From Flavobacterium sp. UBA7680 (GTDB taxonomy: Bacteria > Bacteroidota > Bacteroidia > Flavobacteriales > Flavobacteriaceae): a DNA stretch of 64,000 nt. The notes beneath the pieces were generated by a model, which saw only the letters and a program-made list of their open reading frames with translations, did no database searches and had not been told where the DNA came from. Shown here piece after piece: positions 28,292 to 34,570 of this stretch (the first letter of the stretch is position 1; each line of letters opens with the position of its first letter). Both the position numbers and the translations under genes were made by a program. The stretch is from positions 15,821 to 79,820 of the forward strand of contig NZ_DLHA01000045.1 in NCBI RefSeq assembly GCF_002482975.1, in the 5' to 3' direction.

Positions 28292-29713
28292 TTATTTCAT
28301 CATTAGTAATTCTAATTTTTCCAGTGAACGTTTGGCTATTTCCATTTTAGCGGCATATTCATCGTTTACTTTTTGAATGTCGGCATTGCAAAAAGTACAT
28401 GTCGTTTCTTCTTCATAAACATAATTATCACAGCCATTACAAAGTTTAAGTGCTTTTGGAATTCTTGGAACTCTGTCTGTATTTGCTACCGGAACCAGAG
28501 GCGCATTATGTGGTGACTGCACTTCGACTACTTCTCCTTTTTCATTTTCTACTATGATTTCAAATAAACCAATATCAAAAGAGAGTCCGGGTGCTTCTTT
28601 TATTTTTCTTATTCTTTCGTGAAGTCCTTTCTTTTTTAATTCTAAGGCGCGATAATGGCAAAAAGGGTTATTGCCTCTTTTTCCAAATAATACATGGCTC
28701 GTCCAGGTGCAGCCAGCCAGGCAAGAAGATTCGTAATAACAGCCTTTACATCCTCCCCATAATTCTTCTTTATTTCTATATCTGGAAAAAACCATTTCTT
28801 CACTGTATCTCCAAATGTCTTCCAGTTTCATGTCTTTTACATTACCTCCTGTATATTCGGTTGTGGGTAATGACGGACAGCCTTTTATTTTTCCATCGGC
28901 TTCAATGCCAATTCCGGTATGTCCCGCAGAACATCCTGTATAATATTTTTCGTTTCCTTGTCGCCATATATGTTCATAAGGCCCAAAGTAACCAATGTTG
29001 TTTCCGGCTTGTATTAAAACATTATTTGCCAGTGCTTTTCTGTATATAACAATAAGTTTTTCGTAAAAGTCGATTAATTCATAAGGCTGAAGAATCAATT
29101 CTTCAGAATGATCAACGGCATTTCCCATAGCAACTGCCAGTTGTATCTGCCAGTTTCTTACGCCATTTTCGATCAAAACATCTAGAAGTTCGCTCAGCTC
29201 ATTTTGATTTAATTTTGTGATTACGGTATTTACACTAGATGGTATATCGTACTTTTTTAGTAATTGGAGACAATGGATTACATGATCAAAAGAATCTCTT
29301 CTTCCTCTTATTTTATTGTGAGTCTCCGGTAGTCCATCAATAGAAACACCAATGTTTCGTATTCCTGCTTTTTTTGCATCACTAATTCGCTCTTCATTTA
29401 AATTATATGCTCCAGACTGCATTGAACATTCAATTCCGCTTTCGTGAATTTTTGCAATTATGTCAAGCCAGTCTTTTCTTAAAAAAGCTTCGCCGCCAAT
29501 AATTGTGATTTCTCTTGTACCCAGACGTTTAAGACTATCAATAACGTCAAAACATTGTTCGGTAGTTAGTTCACCAGGTCTCACTTTTCCGGCTCTGGAA
29601 CCGCAGTGCGAGCATTTCAAATTACAGGCAAGAGTTATTTCCCAAACAACATGAACCGGGGTTGCTGTTTTATAATCATCTCGTACTCTGTATCGTATAG
29701 AAGTCTTATCCAT
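28292..29713 (-). CDS. Radical SAM/SPASM peptide maturase with C-terminal zinc ribbon
   Basis: A 473-residue enzyme. The radical SAM cluster motif CNLKCSHC uses C30, C34 and C37, with GGE at 73-75. The SPASM domain has C261, C279, the exact CX2CX5CX3C set C322/C325/C331/C335, and C352, enough for two auxiliary Fe-S clusters. Two CxxC pairs (C425/C428, C439/C442) form a zinc-ribbon-like tail. The SPASM family includes peptide maturases such as PqqE and AlbA. Two small peptides with a QGDL motif are encoded just upstream. I recall a RefSeq family named for GDL-motif-peptide-associated maturases, which fits but is unchecked. Confidence 0.9.
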   Translation of the reverse strand: MDKTSIRYRVRDDYKTATPVHVVWEITLACNLKCSHCGSRAGKVRPGELTTEQCFDVIDSLKRLGTREITIIGGEAFLRKDWLDIIAKIHESGIECSMQSGAYNLNEERISDAKKAGIRNIGVSIDGLPETHNKIRGRRDSFDHVIHCLQLLKKYDIPSSVNTVITKLNQNELSELLDVLIENGVRNWQIQLAVAMGNAVDHSEELILQPYELIDFYEKLIVIYRKALANNVLIQAGNNIGYFGPYEHIWRQGNEKYYTGCSAGHTGIGIEADGKIKGCPSLPTTEYTGGNVKDMKLEDIWRYSEEMVFSRYRNKEELWGGCKGCYYESSCLAGCTWTSHVLFGKRGNNPFCHYRALELKKKGLHERIRKIKEAPGLSFDIGLFEIIVENEKGEVVEVQSPHNAPLVPVANTDRVPRIPKALKLCNGCDNYVYEEETTCTFCNADIQKVNDEYAAKMEIAKRSLEKLELLMMK

Positions 29714-29744
29714 TTTAATTGATTTAGGGTTTTGTTGATTTTTT

Positions 29745-29788
29745 TAAAGAACGGTTTAAAAAGCAAGGCTTAATAAACCGTTCTTTTT
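29745..29788. terminator. Hairpin between peptide genes and maturase gene
   Basis: Arms AAAGAACGGTTTA and TAAACCGTTCTTT around a loop. In the direction of transcription (minus) no U-run follows, so it is more likely a partial attenuator or an RNA-stabilising hairpin than a full terminator. Such a hairpin after precursor genes would keep precursor mRNA in excess over the enzyme mRNA. Confidence 0.6.
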
Positions 29789-29791
29789 AGA

Positions 29792-29962
29792 TTACTTTCT
29801 AAGCTTTTCAATAGCCTCCAGCAATTCTACCAAAGCAGCGCTCAGGTCTCCCTGCTCTCTAACTGTTTGTTTCGCTTGTTCAGCTACTGCTCTCATTTTT
29901 TCTAAATCATTTGAAGCTATCGCTTCTCTGATTCCTGCTGCGTAAAGCATTACTACTCCCAT
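29792..29962 (-). CDS. DUF1843-type small peptide 2 (candidate precursor)
   Basis: A 56-residue protein, about two thirds identical to the peptide encoded directly upstream. Shared blocks are REAIASNDL, AEQAKQ and QGDLSAAL followed by an ELLEAIE helix. The pattern matches DUF1843, a family of about 55 residues found beside radical SAM/SPASM genes. It has no signal peptide. The gene lies 78 nt before the maturase gene and is preceded by the shared leader motif. It is a probable maturase substrate, although the lack of Cys, Ser/Thr clusters or a Gly-Gly cleavage site leaves the modified residues unknown. Confidence 0.8.
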   Translation of the reverse strand: MGVVMLYAAGIREAIASNDLEKMRAVAEQAKQTVREQGDLSAALVELLEAIEKLRK

Positions 29963-29980
29963 AACATTTTTGTTTTTTAG

Positions 29981-30031
29981 TTATTCCTACTCTTGAGGTT
30001 TTTCGGATTCACCCTTGTTATCCTGAACAAG
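29981..30031 (-). promoter_or_regulatory. Leader element, copy 3
   Basis: On the minus strand, positions 30006-29988 read CCGAAAAACCTCAAGAGTA, matching 16 of 19 bases of the motif before two other small-protein genes, and end 25 nt before the start codon at 29962. Just upstream is a small hairpin, CTTGTT/AACAAG (30014-30031). In this copy the motif lacks an ATG, which argues that it is not coding. Confidence 0.6.
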
Positions 30032-30051
30032 TCAGCTTTTTTTGTTTGTTT

Positions 30052-30228
30052 TTATTTTTTGTTCTTTAGAGCTTCTATTGCTTCCAGTAATTCTAACAAA
30101 GCGGCACTTAAGTCCCCTTGATCTTTTATTACTTGTTTTGCTTGTTCTGCAATAGCTTCCATTTTTGCTAAATCGTTAGAAGCTATCGCTTCTCTGACTG
30201 CAACACCGTAAGGCATCATTATTCCCAT
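30052..30228 (-). CDS. DUF1843-type small peptide 1 (candidate precursor)
   Basis: A 58-residue protein beginning MGIMMPYGVAVREAIAS. DUF1843 proteins usually begin at MPYGVAI-like sequence, so the second or third Met could also be used. It has the QGDLSAAL motif and an amphipathic C-terminal helix ending LKNKK. It follows the 217-residue unknown gene by 23 nt and precedes the second copy by 89 nt. It is a candidate substrate of the downstream radical SAM enzyme. The tandem copies differ mainly at their ends, while the GDL core is conserved. Confidence 0.8.
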   Translation of the reverse strand: MGIMMPYGVAVREAIASNDLAKMEAIAEQAKQVIKDQGDLSAALLELLEAIEALKNKK

Positions 30229-30251
30229 AGTTATTTTGTTTTTATAGATTA

Positions 30252-30905
30252 TTAACCTCCAAATTGATGTAGAAAAATGGCTGGATCATTTGGGTTTAAA
30301 CAAGTTAAATTCCCCATAGTAACCGTTTTTCCATCTTTGTTTTTTCCTGAAATCATGATATTTTTCAATCCTGTTCTTAATTGTCCAACACGATTTCCGC
30401 CAGTTACTTCAATTCCCATTTCGTGAGGAGTACCTGTTCTTGTTGCGATAATATTTCCTTTTCCATTTTCGATTAGAAGAATCTCTCCAATTGCCGGAGG
30501 AGGAAATGACTGCGTTACGGTAATATCAGTAAGTGGTCCCAGTATGATATAATCTGGTAAAATTTCTGTGTTAATAGCGTCTAACTCTGGTTTAAGAAGG
30601 TTGATAGTTCTTCCAAATTCTGGATTATCACCTGCATTTGTGCAGTACATCCATGGAGTTGTGAAAGAAGTTCCGTCTTCTGTTTCTCCAATTGCTACAT
30701 ATCTTTGGTGTACTACCAGTTTAGTTTTTTGAGTAACTGAAGTAAGATCAAGATTGTAAAATACAGATGTTATAAGTGTACCAACAGCATACGTTCCGCT
30801 GGCTCCTTCGACAACAGGAAGAATAACAGGGCCAACGCCGCCGCCTTTCCAGTCTATATAAGGATACACATTTACATTTTTAACTTTTTGAGGTATAGGT
30901 TGCAT
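30252..30905 (-). CDS. Unknown protein at the head of the peptide operon
   Basis: A 217-residue protein starting MQPIPQKVK, predicted mostly beta, with no signal peptide. I do not recognise it. It has two clusters of interest: a Gly/Val-rich stretch after DWKGGGVG and a TQSFPPPAIGE segment that echoes VQTFPAPAIGA of the DUF1842-like protein at 33197. An ATG at 30932 is in frame, but it lies inside the leader motif shared with two other genes, so I prefer 30905. It is the first gene of the operon that continues into the DUF1843 peptides. Confidence 0.7.
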   Translation of the reverse strand: MQPIPQKVKNVNVYPYIDWKGGGVGPVILPVVEGASGTYAVGTLITSVFYNLDLTSVTQKTKLVVHQRYVAIGETEDGTSFTTPWMYCTNAGDNPEFGRTINLLKPELDAINTEILPDYIILGPLTDITVTQSFPPPAIGEILLIENGKGNIIATRTGTPHEMGIEVTGGNRVGQLRTGLKNIMISGKNKDGKTVTMGNLTCLNPNDPAIFLHQFGG

Positions 30906-30920
30906 AATTCTAATTTTTTG

Positions 30921-31005
30921 GGTCTTACTCATAAGGCTTTTCGGCTCCGCCTTCGCTTTTTCCTGTGCGAAACAGTTCGTTTTTTAAAGTGAGTTCTGCT
31001 CCACT
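30921..31005 (-). promoter_or_regulatory. Leader element, copy 2
   Basis: On the minus strand, 30944-30926 reads CCGAAAAGCCTTATGAGTA, identical over 19 bases to copy 1 and preceded by GGCGGAG. About 45 nt upstream lies a hairpin at 30988-31005 (AGTGGAG-CAGAA-CTCACT with one bulged base) sharing the loop AGCAGAAC with copy 1. An A-rich tract separates the two parts. This may be an RNA leader or protein-binding site controlling the small-protein operon. Confidence 0.65.
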
Positions 31006-31342
31006 ACTACTATAATTTCACAATGAATATTTTAAGAAACCATGCTTGCCTATGACATAAAAAGAGCTGTTCTTAAAAATCAAATAGAAATAATTAATAA
31101 AATAAATTCTGCCGGCTGCTTTTATTCTATACTTTAAAATTAATCTTGATATACAGACATTTACTACAAAAATGTTATGAGAAGAATATTTTTTGTCATG
31201 AAACAGAAAAAACAATACATAAGATTATTCTTAAAAAACATAAACACATTAGATAAGTTTTTATTTACATTTTTATAACGTTATAAAAATTTTAAAGACA
31301 GGGATTTACAGTGAGGTTTAAAAATAAATGGAGATATAAAAA
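31006..31342. other. Upstream region of the peptide operon
   Basis: About 340 nt of very AT-rich DNA without a credible gene. It should contain the operon promoter, but I see no exact TAnnTTTG on the minus strand. A 22-bp perfect palindrome lies at 31269-31290. Confidence 0.5.
31269..31290. promoter_or_regulatory. 22-bp perfect palindrome (possible operator)
   Basis: Two 11-base halves, ATTTTTATAAC and GTTATAAAAAT, without spacer. It lies about 270 nt upstream of the leader of the peptide operon and next to the terminator of the neighbouring segment. Perfect symmetry over 22 bp suggests a dimeric regulator site. Confidence 0.5.
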
Positions 31343-31389
31343 AACAGAGTTTCTATTGTAACAATCAGTTACAATAGAAACTCCGTTTT
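31343..31389. terminator. Long hairpin terminator
   Basis: Arms ACAGAGTTTCTATTGTAAC and GTTACAATAGAAACTCCGT, one mismatch, five-base loop, with an A-run before and a T-run after. Probably insulates the peptide operon from the neighbouring DNA in both directions. Confidence 0.75.
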
Positions 31390-31488
31390 TTCAGGATTGG
31401 AATATCGTTTTATATTTTAAGAAATTGGAAAACTCATTTTCTGGGAAATCCAATTAATGATTCTTCTAATCATTTTAAAAGAAGATAA
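31390..31488 (+). pseudogene. 3' fragment of a second sanA-like gene
   Basis: Read in frame, the last 32 codons give FRIGISFYILRNWKTHFLG, then NPINDSSNHFKRR and a TAA stop. This aligns with the C-terminus of the SanA-like protein at 22620 (FRE...SFFDVLRDREPRFLG, then TPININDSSN). The last 55 bases are also similar as DNA, apart from a 6-base gap. No upstream part of the gene remains: the fragment begins at the edge of the preceding hairpin. It is followed by a terminator (31494-31520) that the intact sanA gene at 23279 lacks. Confidence 0.75.
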
Positions 31489-31493
31489 AATAG

Positions 31494-31520
31494 AAAAGCC
31501 GAAGTAATACTTCGGCTTTT
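31494..31520. terminator. Intrinsic terminator
   Basis: Hairpin AAAAGCCGAAGTA / TACTTCGGCTTTT with a one-base loop, flanked by A and T runs. It serves the cytochrome-like gene from the right and is probably also the former terminator of the sanA fragment. Confidence 0.85.
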
Positions 31521-31570
31521 CATTTGGAGCAAAATTAAAATAAGACACTTTTTGTTTTCCAAAAAATGAA

Positions 31571-33055
31571 CTATTTATTTCGACGAACAAACACTTCTTC
31601 AAACTGTTTAAGTTTAAGTGTTCTTGTTTCTTCGATGCGTTTAGATTTCAAGTTAACGTTTTTAGCAGTTGCGGGTTGAGGTTTTGTAGTATACAAATAA
31701 GACTCAAATACATGGCTTAAATACAAAGGAGATTTTCCAATTCCTCTTATAGTGTCAAAATTTTGAGATTGATGACAACTAAAGCAATTCGCTAAATTAC
31801 CAACATTAATTTTATGTATACTATCTTTAAAAGTCTGCGTGTAAGTTTCCATTGTAATGTTTGCTAAATTAGCAGAACCTCTTGCCAATGAATCTGGAAG
31901 AACGCTTGAAATTTTACTTTTTACAATAGTTTGTGCTTGTTGCGCCGGAGTTAATCCGTCTGTATTTAACCAAATTGATCCGTTGTAGAAGTAATTCTTG
32001 AAAACGTCTGTTAATTTTGAAGCTACACATTTATTGATCGTATCGATGTTGTCAAAATTAGCAGGCTCAGATTGGCTTGTTTTCATGTAAGCATTTGTAG
32101 TTATTACTTTTGGAACTCCATATTCATAAAGAACAAAAGCTTTATACGGCTCTAGTGGTTTCTTGTTTACTTTATCCCATTTTATTCCTTTTAAGCCAGA
32201 AGTTGTTCCGCTTTCATAAAGCAGCATTTCAGTTGCTGAAGTCACAGAATTGTTTTTCCAGTCATAAATCGGAGCCATTTCTTTATGCTCAAAAGTTGCC
32301 CAGATAAATTCAGGATGATTTTTTACAACTCCCACAACGTGCATTCCTAATAAAGCAACAGATTTTGCTACATATTGTCCTTGCTTATTTTTGAATGCCG
32401 CCTTAGTAACGAAATACTCTCCAATTTTTTCTTTCGGAATTGCATCTGTACTTATCCATGAAACTTTTAACTCTAATGAACCAACAGGAAATGTTTCTAA
32501 ATTAGAATAAGGAACTTTCCCGCTATTAATTTCAGAAGCCGCAATAATGGCTTTATCATGTAATGTCTTATTTACGTGTATGGAATAATATACCGTATCA
32601 CCAGCCGTTTTCCCAGAAACAAATTTCGGATTAGAAACTAATACTCCTTCTGGACCTGCCTGATTAATGGAGCTTAAAACTAATTTTAATCCTAATTGCG
32701 GAGCAACTGGTGCCATCTCAGGACTAACTACATCCAAAGAATCTAAAAACAACGGATTTCCAGATGGCAGTGGTTTTGTGACCCAAAGGAATTTTTGCCA
32801 TGACCATTGATGGAAAATACAATTTGTTGTACTTGAAGTATCAAAAGGACTTCCGTCTCCTTCTGCAGGCGGCGGTGTCTGTTCGTGCGGGAACCAGCTT
32901 GCTTCGCATTCGCAAGGTGCGGCTGCTGCTTCGGTTTTAGCATATCCCGAAACTCCGGCTTTTCCGAATAATTTTTCTTTATTCAAAAAGAATATTGTAA
33001 CAGCTGTAGCAATAAACACAACTAATACAATTATAATAATAGGTTTTCTTTTCAT
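31571..33055 (-). CDS. Membrane-anchored CXXCH (c-type heme) protein of unknown family
   Basis: A 494-residue protein with an N-terminal membrane anchor (residues about 5-25) and a large exported domain. CFSCH at residues 424-428 is a single c-type heme motif. CECE near residue 45 may form disulfides or bind metal. I recognise no known enzyme domain; the stretch WQKFLWVTKPLPSG and the HPEFIWATFEH segment look like conserved family features. The start at 33055 (MKRKPIIII) gives a proper anchor, whereas an upstream extension to 33133 would run through a terminator. It lies next to the DUF1842-like gene but is separated from it by that terminator. Confidence 0.7.
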   Translation of the reverse strand: MKRKPIIIIVLVVFIATAVTIFFLNKEKLFGKAGVSGYAKTEAAAAPCECEASWFPHEQTPPPAEGDGSPFDTSSTTNCIFHQWSWQKFLWVTKPLPSGNPLFLDSLDVVSPEMAPVAPQLGLKLVLSSINQAGPEGVLVSNPKFVSGKTAGDTVYYSIHVNKTLHDKAIIAASEINSGKVPYSNLETFPVGSLELKVSWISTDAIPKEKIGEYFVTKAAFKNKQGQYVAKSVALLGMHVVGVVKNHPEFIWATFEHKEMAPIYDWKNNSVTSATEMLLYESGTTSGLKGIKWDKVNKKPLEPYKAFVLYEYGVPKVITTNAYMKTSQSEPANFDNIDTINKCVASKLTDVFKNYFYNGSIWLNTDGLTPAQQAQTIVKSKISSVLPDSLARGSANLANITMETYTQTFKDSIHKINVGNLANCFSCHQSQNFDTIRGIGKSPLYLSHVFESYLYTTKPQPATAKNVNLKSKRIEETRTLKLKQFEEVFVRRNK

Positions 33056-33085
33056 GTTTTTGTAATTTATTTTTTTTTGACAATA

Positions 33086-33114
33086 AAAAAGGTCGTCTAA
33101 AAAGACGACCCTTT
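33086..33114 (-). terminator. Terminator of the DUF1842-like gene
   Basis: On the minus strand: stem GGGTCGTC / GACGACC, then a run of six T. It lies between the DUF1842-like gene and the CXXCH gene. Confidence 0.85.
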
Positions 33115-33196
33115 CAATCAAAACTGTAACCAAATCAGGCGTAATTAAATCCTAATATGTTTCGTAATTCGAGTTGTTAATATTTGGGGTCTCTTA

Positions 33197-33610
33197 TTAT
33201 GCCAACTCTGCTTGTAAATTTGTTGCTGCTTTTACAGGTACGTTTTCAATATGATGTTGGTAGTATGAAAAACCTCCAAGTCCGTTCCAATCTGCATTAA
33301 CAGCTAAATGAGCGTCAAAATCAGCTAAAAAAGCACCAATTGCCGGAGCTGGAAAAGTTTGAACATATTGTCCTTTTAAACTAACTAATTGTGTATATGG
33401 TTCAATTCCTGCTGCATATATTTTTCCAGTTACAGAAACAACAATATGACTATCAGGACCAGGTATTGCCTGAGTAATTACTACTGTACCAGAAACAGAA
33501 TGTTGTGATGGTACAACAACTAAACTAAATGATGCAATTGGAGCACCTGGTGTTCCTACATTTCCGATTGTGCCACTTGCTAAATAAGCACCTGCTAATA
33601 AATCTGCCAT
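33197..33610 (-). CDS. DUF1842-like small protein
   Basis: A 137-residue, beta-rich, Gly/Ala/Val-rich protein with no signal peptide. The start is MADLLAGAYLASGTIG and the core GTPGAPIASFSLVVVPSQH resembles DUF1842 proteins, which occur together with DUF1843. The match is from memory and not computed. It is monocistronic, with its own leader element upstream (copy 1) and a strong terminator downstream. The shared leader ties it to the peptide operon 2.3 kb away. Function unknown. Confidence 0.6.
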   Translation of the reverse strand: MADLLAGAYLASGTIGNVGTPGAPIASFSLVVVPSQHSVSGTVVITQAIPGPDSHIVVSVTGKIYAAGIEPYTQLVSLKGQYVQTFPAPAIGAFLADFDAHLAVNADWNGLGGFSYYQHHIENVPVKAATNLQAELA

Positions 33611-33630
33611 AACTTTTATATTTTTTGGTT

Positions 33631-33690
33631 TTCCTACTCATAAGGCTTTTCGGAACCGCCTCGTTTTTTTAGGTGGGTTCTGCTCCACCT
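33631..33690 (-). promoter_or_regulatory. Leader element, copy 1
   Basis: On the minus strand, 33653-33635 reads CCGAAAAGCCTTATGAGTA, ending 24 nt before the DUF1842-like start codon. It is preceded by GGCGGTT, an A7 tract and a perfect 6-bp hairpin AGGTGG-AGCAGAAC-CCACCT (33671-33690). The 19-mer is identical to copy 2. The ATG inside it is out of frame with the gene. Confidence 0.65.
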
Positions 33691-33960
33691 ATTTTTGATA
33701 TTTTATTTTTATATTCTTATTTAAATACTTTTATCAAGTGTTTTAAATAGTAATACTTTGGTTTATTTCTACTTCAAAACTATATCAGATAAGTAGACTT
33801 AATTAAAAAAATGATATGAAAGGGAGATTCTTTGGTATGAATCGAATAAAGAATGGCACAAGATAATTTTATACGTAAAAACACGTGTTTAAAGCAAAAA
33901 CAAATGATTGGAGAGCAATGATTTAATTGAATTAAAAAAAAATATAAAAATATTTCAAAC
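33691..33960. other. AT-rich divergent spacer
   Basis: Holds the probable promoter of the DUF1842-like gene: CAAAACTA at 33775-33782 is TAGTTTTG on the minus strand, an exact -7 match, which would give a leader of about 160 nt including the conserved element. No other feature seen. Confidence 0.4.
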
Positions 33961-33986
33961 AAACTTTCAATTATTTTTGAAAGTTT
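33961..33986. promoter_or_regulatory. Palindromic operator upstream of the GbsR-type gene
   Basis: AAACTTTCA - 8 nt - TGAAAGTTT, overlapping the -33 promoter element at 33976-33979. The same palindrome with the same 8-nt spacer lies just after the gene (34529-34554). Probable autoregulatory site. Confidence 0.65.
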
Positions 33987-34007
33987 AAAAACTTTTAATT
34001 ACTTTTG
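33976..34007 (+). promoter_or_regulatory. Promoter of the GbsR-type gene (TTTG-N20-TACTTTTG)
   Basis: TTTG at 33976-33979 and TACTTTTG at 34000-34007 with 20 nt between. The ATG at 34012 is only 4 nt past the -7 element, so the transcript is probably leaderless or nearly so. Confidence 0.75.
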
Positions 34008-34011
34008 ATCT

Positions 34012-34515
34012 ATGGAATTCAAAGAAGCAAAAAATAAGTTTGTACAAACCTGGGGAGCTTTAGGTTCTCAATGGGGAATTAATAAAACGATGGCACAGAT
34101 CCACGCTTTATTAATGATCTCAAACGAGGCTGTTTCTATGGAAGACATTATGGAAGAATTGCAGATTTCACGCGGAAATGCAAGCATGAATCTGAGAGGA
34201 TTAATGGATTGGGGAATTGTTTATAAAGAATTTAAAGCCGGCGAAAGAAGAGAATTTTTTACTGCCGAAAAAGATTTAGACGAATTAGCTGCAAAAATTT
34301 CCAGAGAAAGAAGCAAAAGAGAAATCAAACCTGCTCTTAAAATCTTAAAAGAAGTTTCGACAATTGAAGCAAAAGATTCTGCAGAAGAAAAACACTTTGT
34401 GGATCAAACTTCCAAATTATACGATTTCGTTTTAAAGGCAGATAATATGCTGGACAAAGTGACTGAATTCAATGAAAACTGGTTAGGGAAATTGGTTATA
34501 AAAATGATGAAGTAA
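34012..34515 (+). CDS. GbsR/MarR family transcriptional regulator
   Basis: A 167-residue winged-helix regulator. The HTH lies in residues about 30-75 (VSMEDIMEELQISRGNASMN), followed by a wing and a helical C-terminal dimerisation region. The GbsR group controls osmolyte or membrane-stress genes in other bacteria. It heads a rightward run of small membrane proteins, a DUF2071 protein, a desaturase and an epimerase. Identical palindromes upstream and downstream of the gene suggest it controls both itself and the following genes. Confidence 0.9.
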   Translation: MEFKEAKNKFVQTWGALGSQWGINKTMAQIHALLMISNEAVSMEDIMEELQISRGNASMNLRGLMDWGIVYKEFKAGERREFFTAEKDLDELAAKISRERSKREIKPALKILKEVSTIEAKDSAEEKHFVDQTSKLYDFVLKADNMLDKVTEFNENWLGKLVIKMMK

Positions 34516-34528
34516 AAAAATTTAATTA

Positions 34529-34554
34529 AAACTTTCATTTTTTTCTGAAAGTTT
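34529..34554. promoter_or_regulatory. Second copy of the GbsR-region palindrome
   Basis: AAACTTTCA - 8 nt - TGAAAGTTT, the same half-sites and spacing as at 33961, positioned 16 nt before the next gene. It could be the operator for the downstream genes. No clear -7 element follows. Confidence 0.6.
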
Positions 34555-34570
34555 AAAACAATCAATAACT

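Noticed and set aside
29792..30228. Toxin-antitoxin pair
   Set aside because: The two peptides are paralogues with the same core and no membrane or nuclease motif; the maturase context explains them better.
23311..30932. Lanthipeptide or sactipeptide cluster
   Set aside because: No LanB/LanC/LanM, and the peptides have no cysteines, so thioether chemistry is unlikely.
31018..31215. 65-codon minus-strand frame upstream of the peptide operon
   Set aside because: Low-complexity AT-rich composition, no upstream signal and in the promoter region of the operon.
31417..31602. 61-codon minus-strand frame over the sanA fragment
   Set aside because: It is antisense to the fragment and runs through a terminator hairpin; the plus-strand frame explains the conservation.
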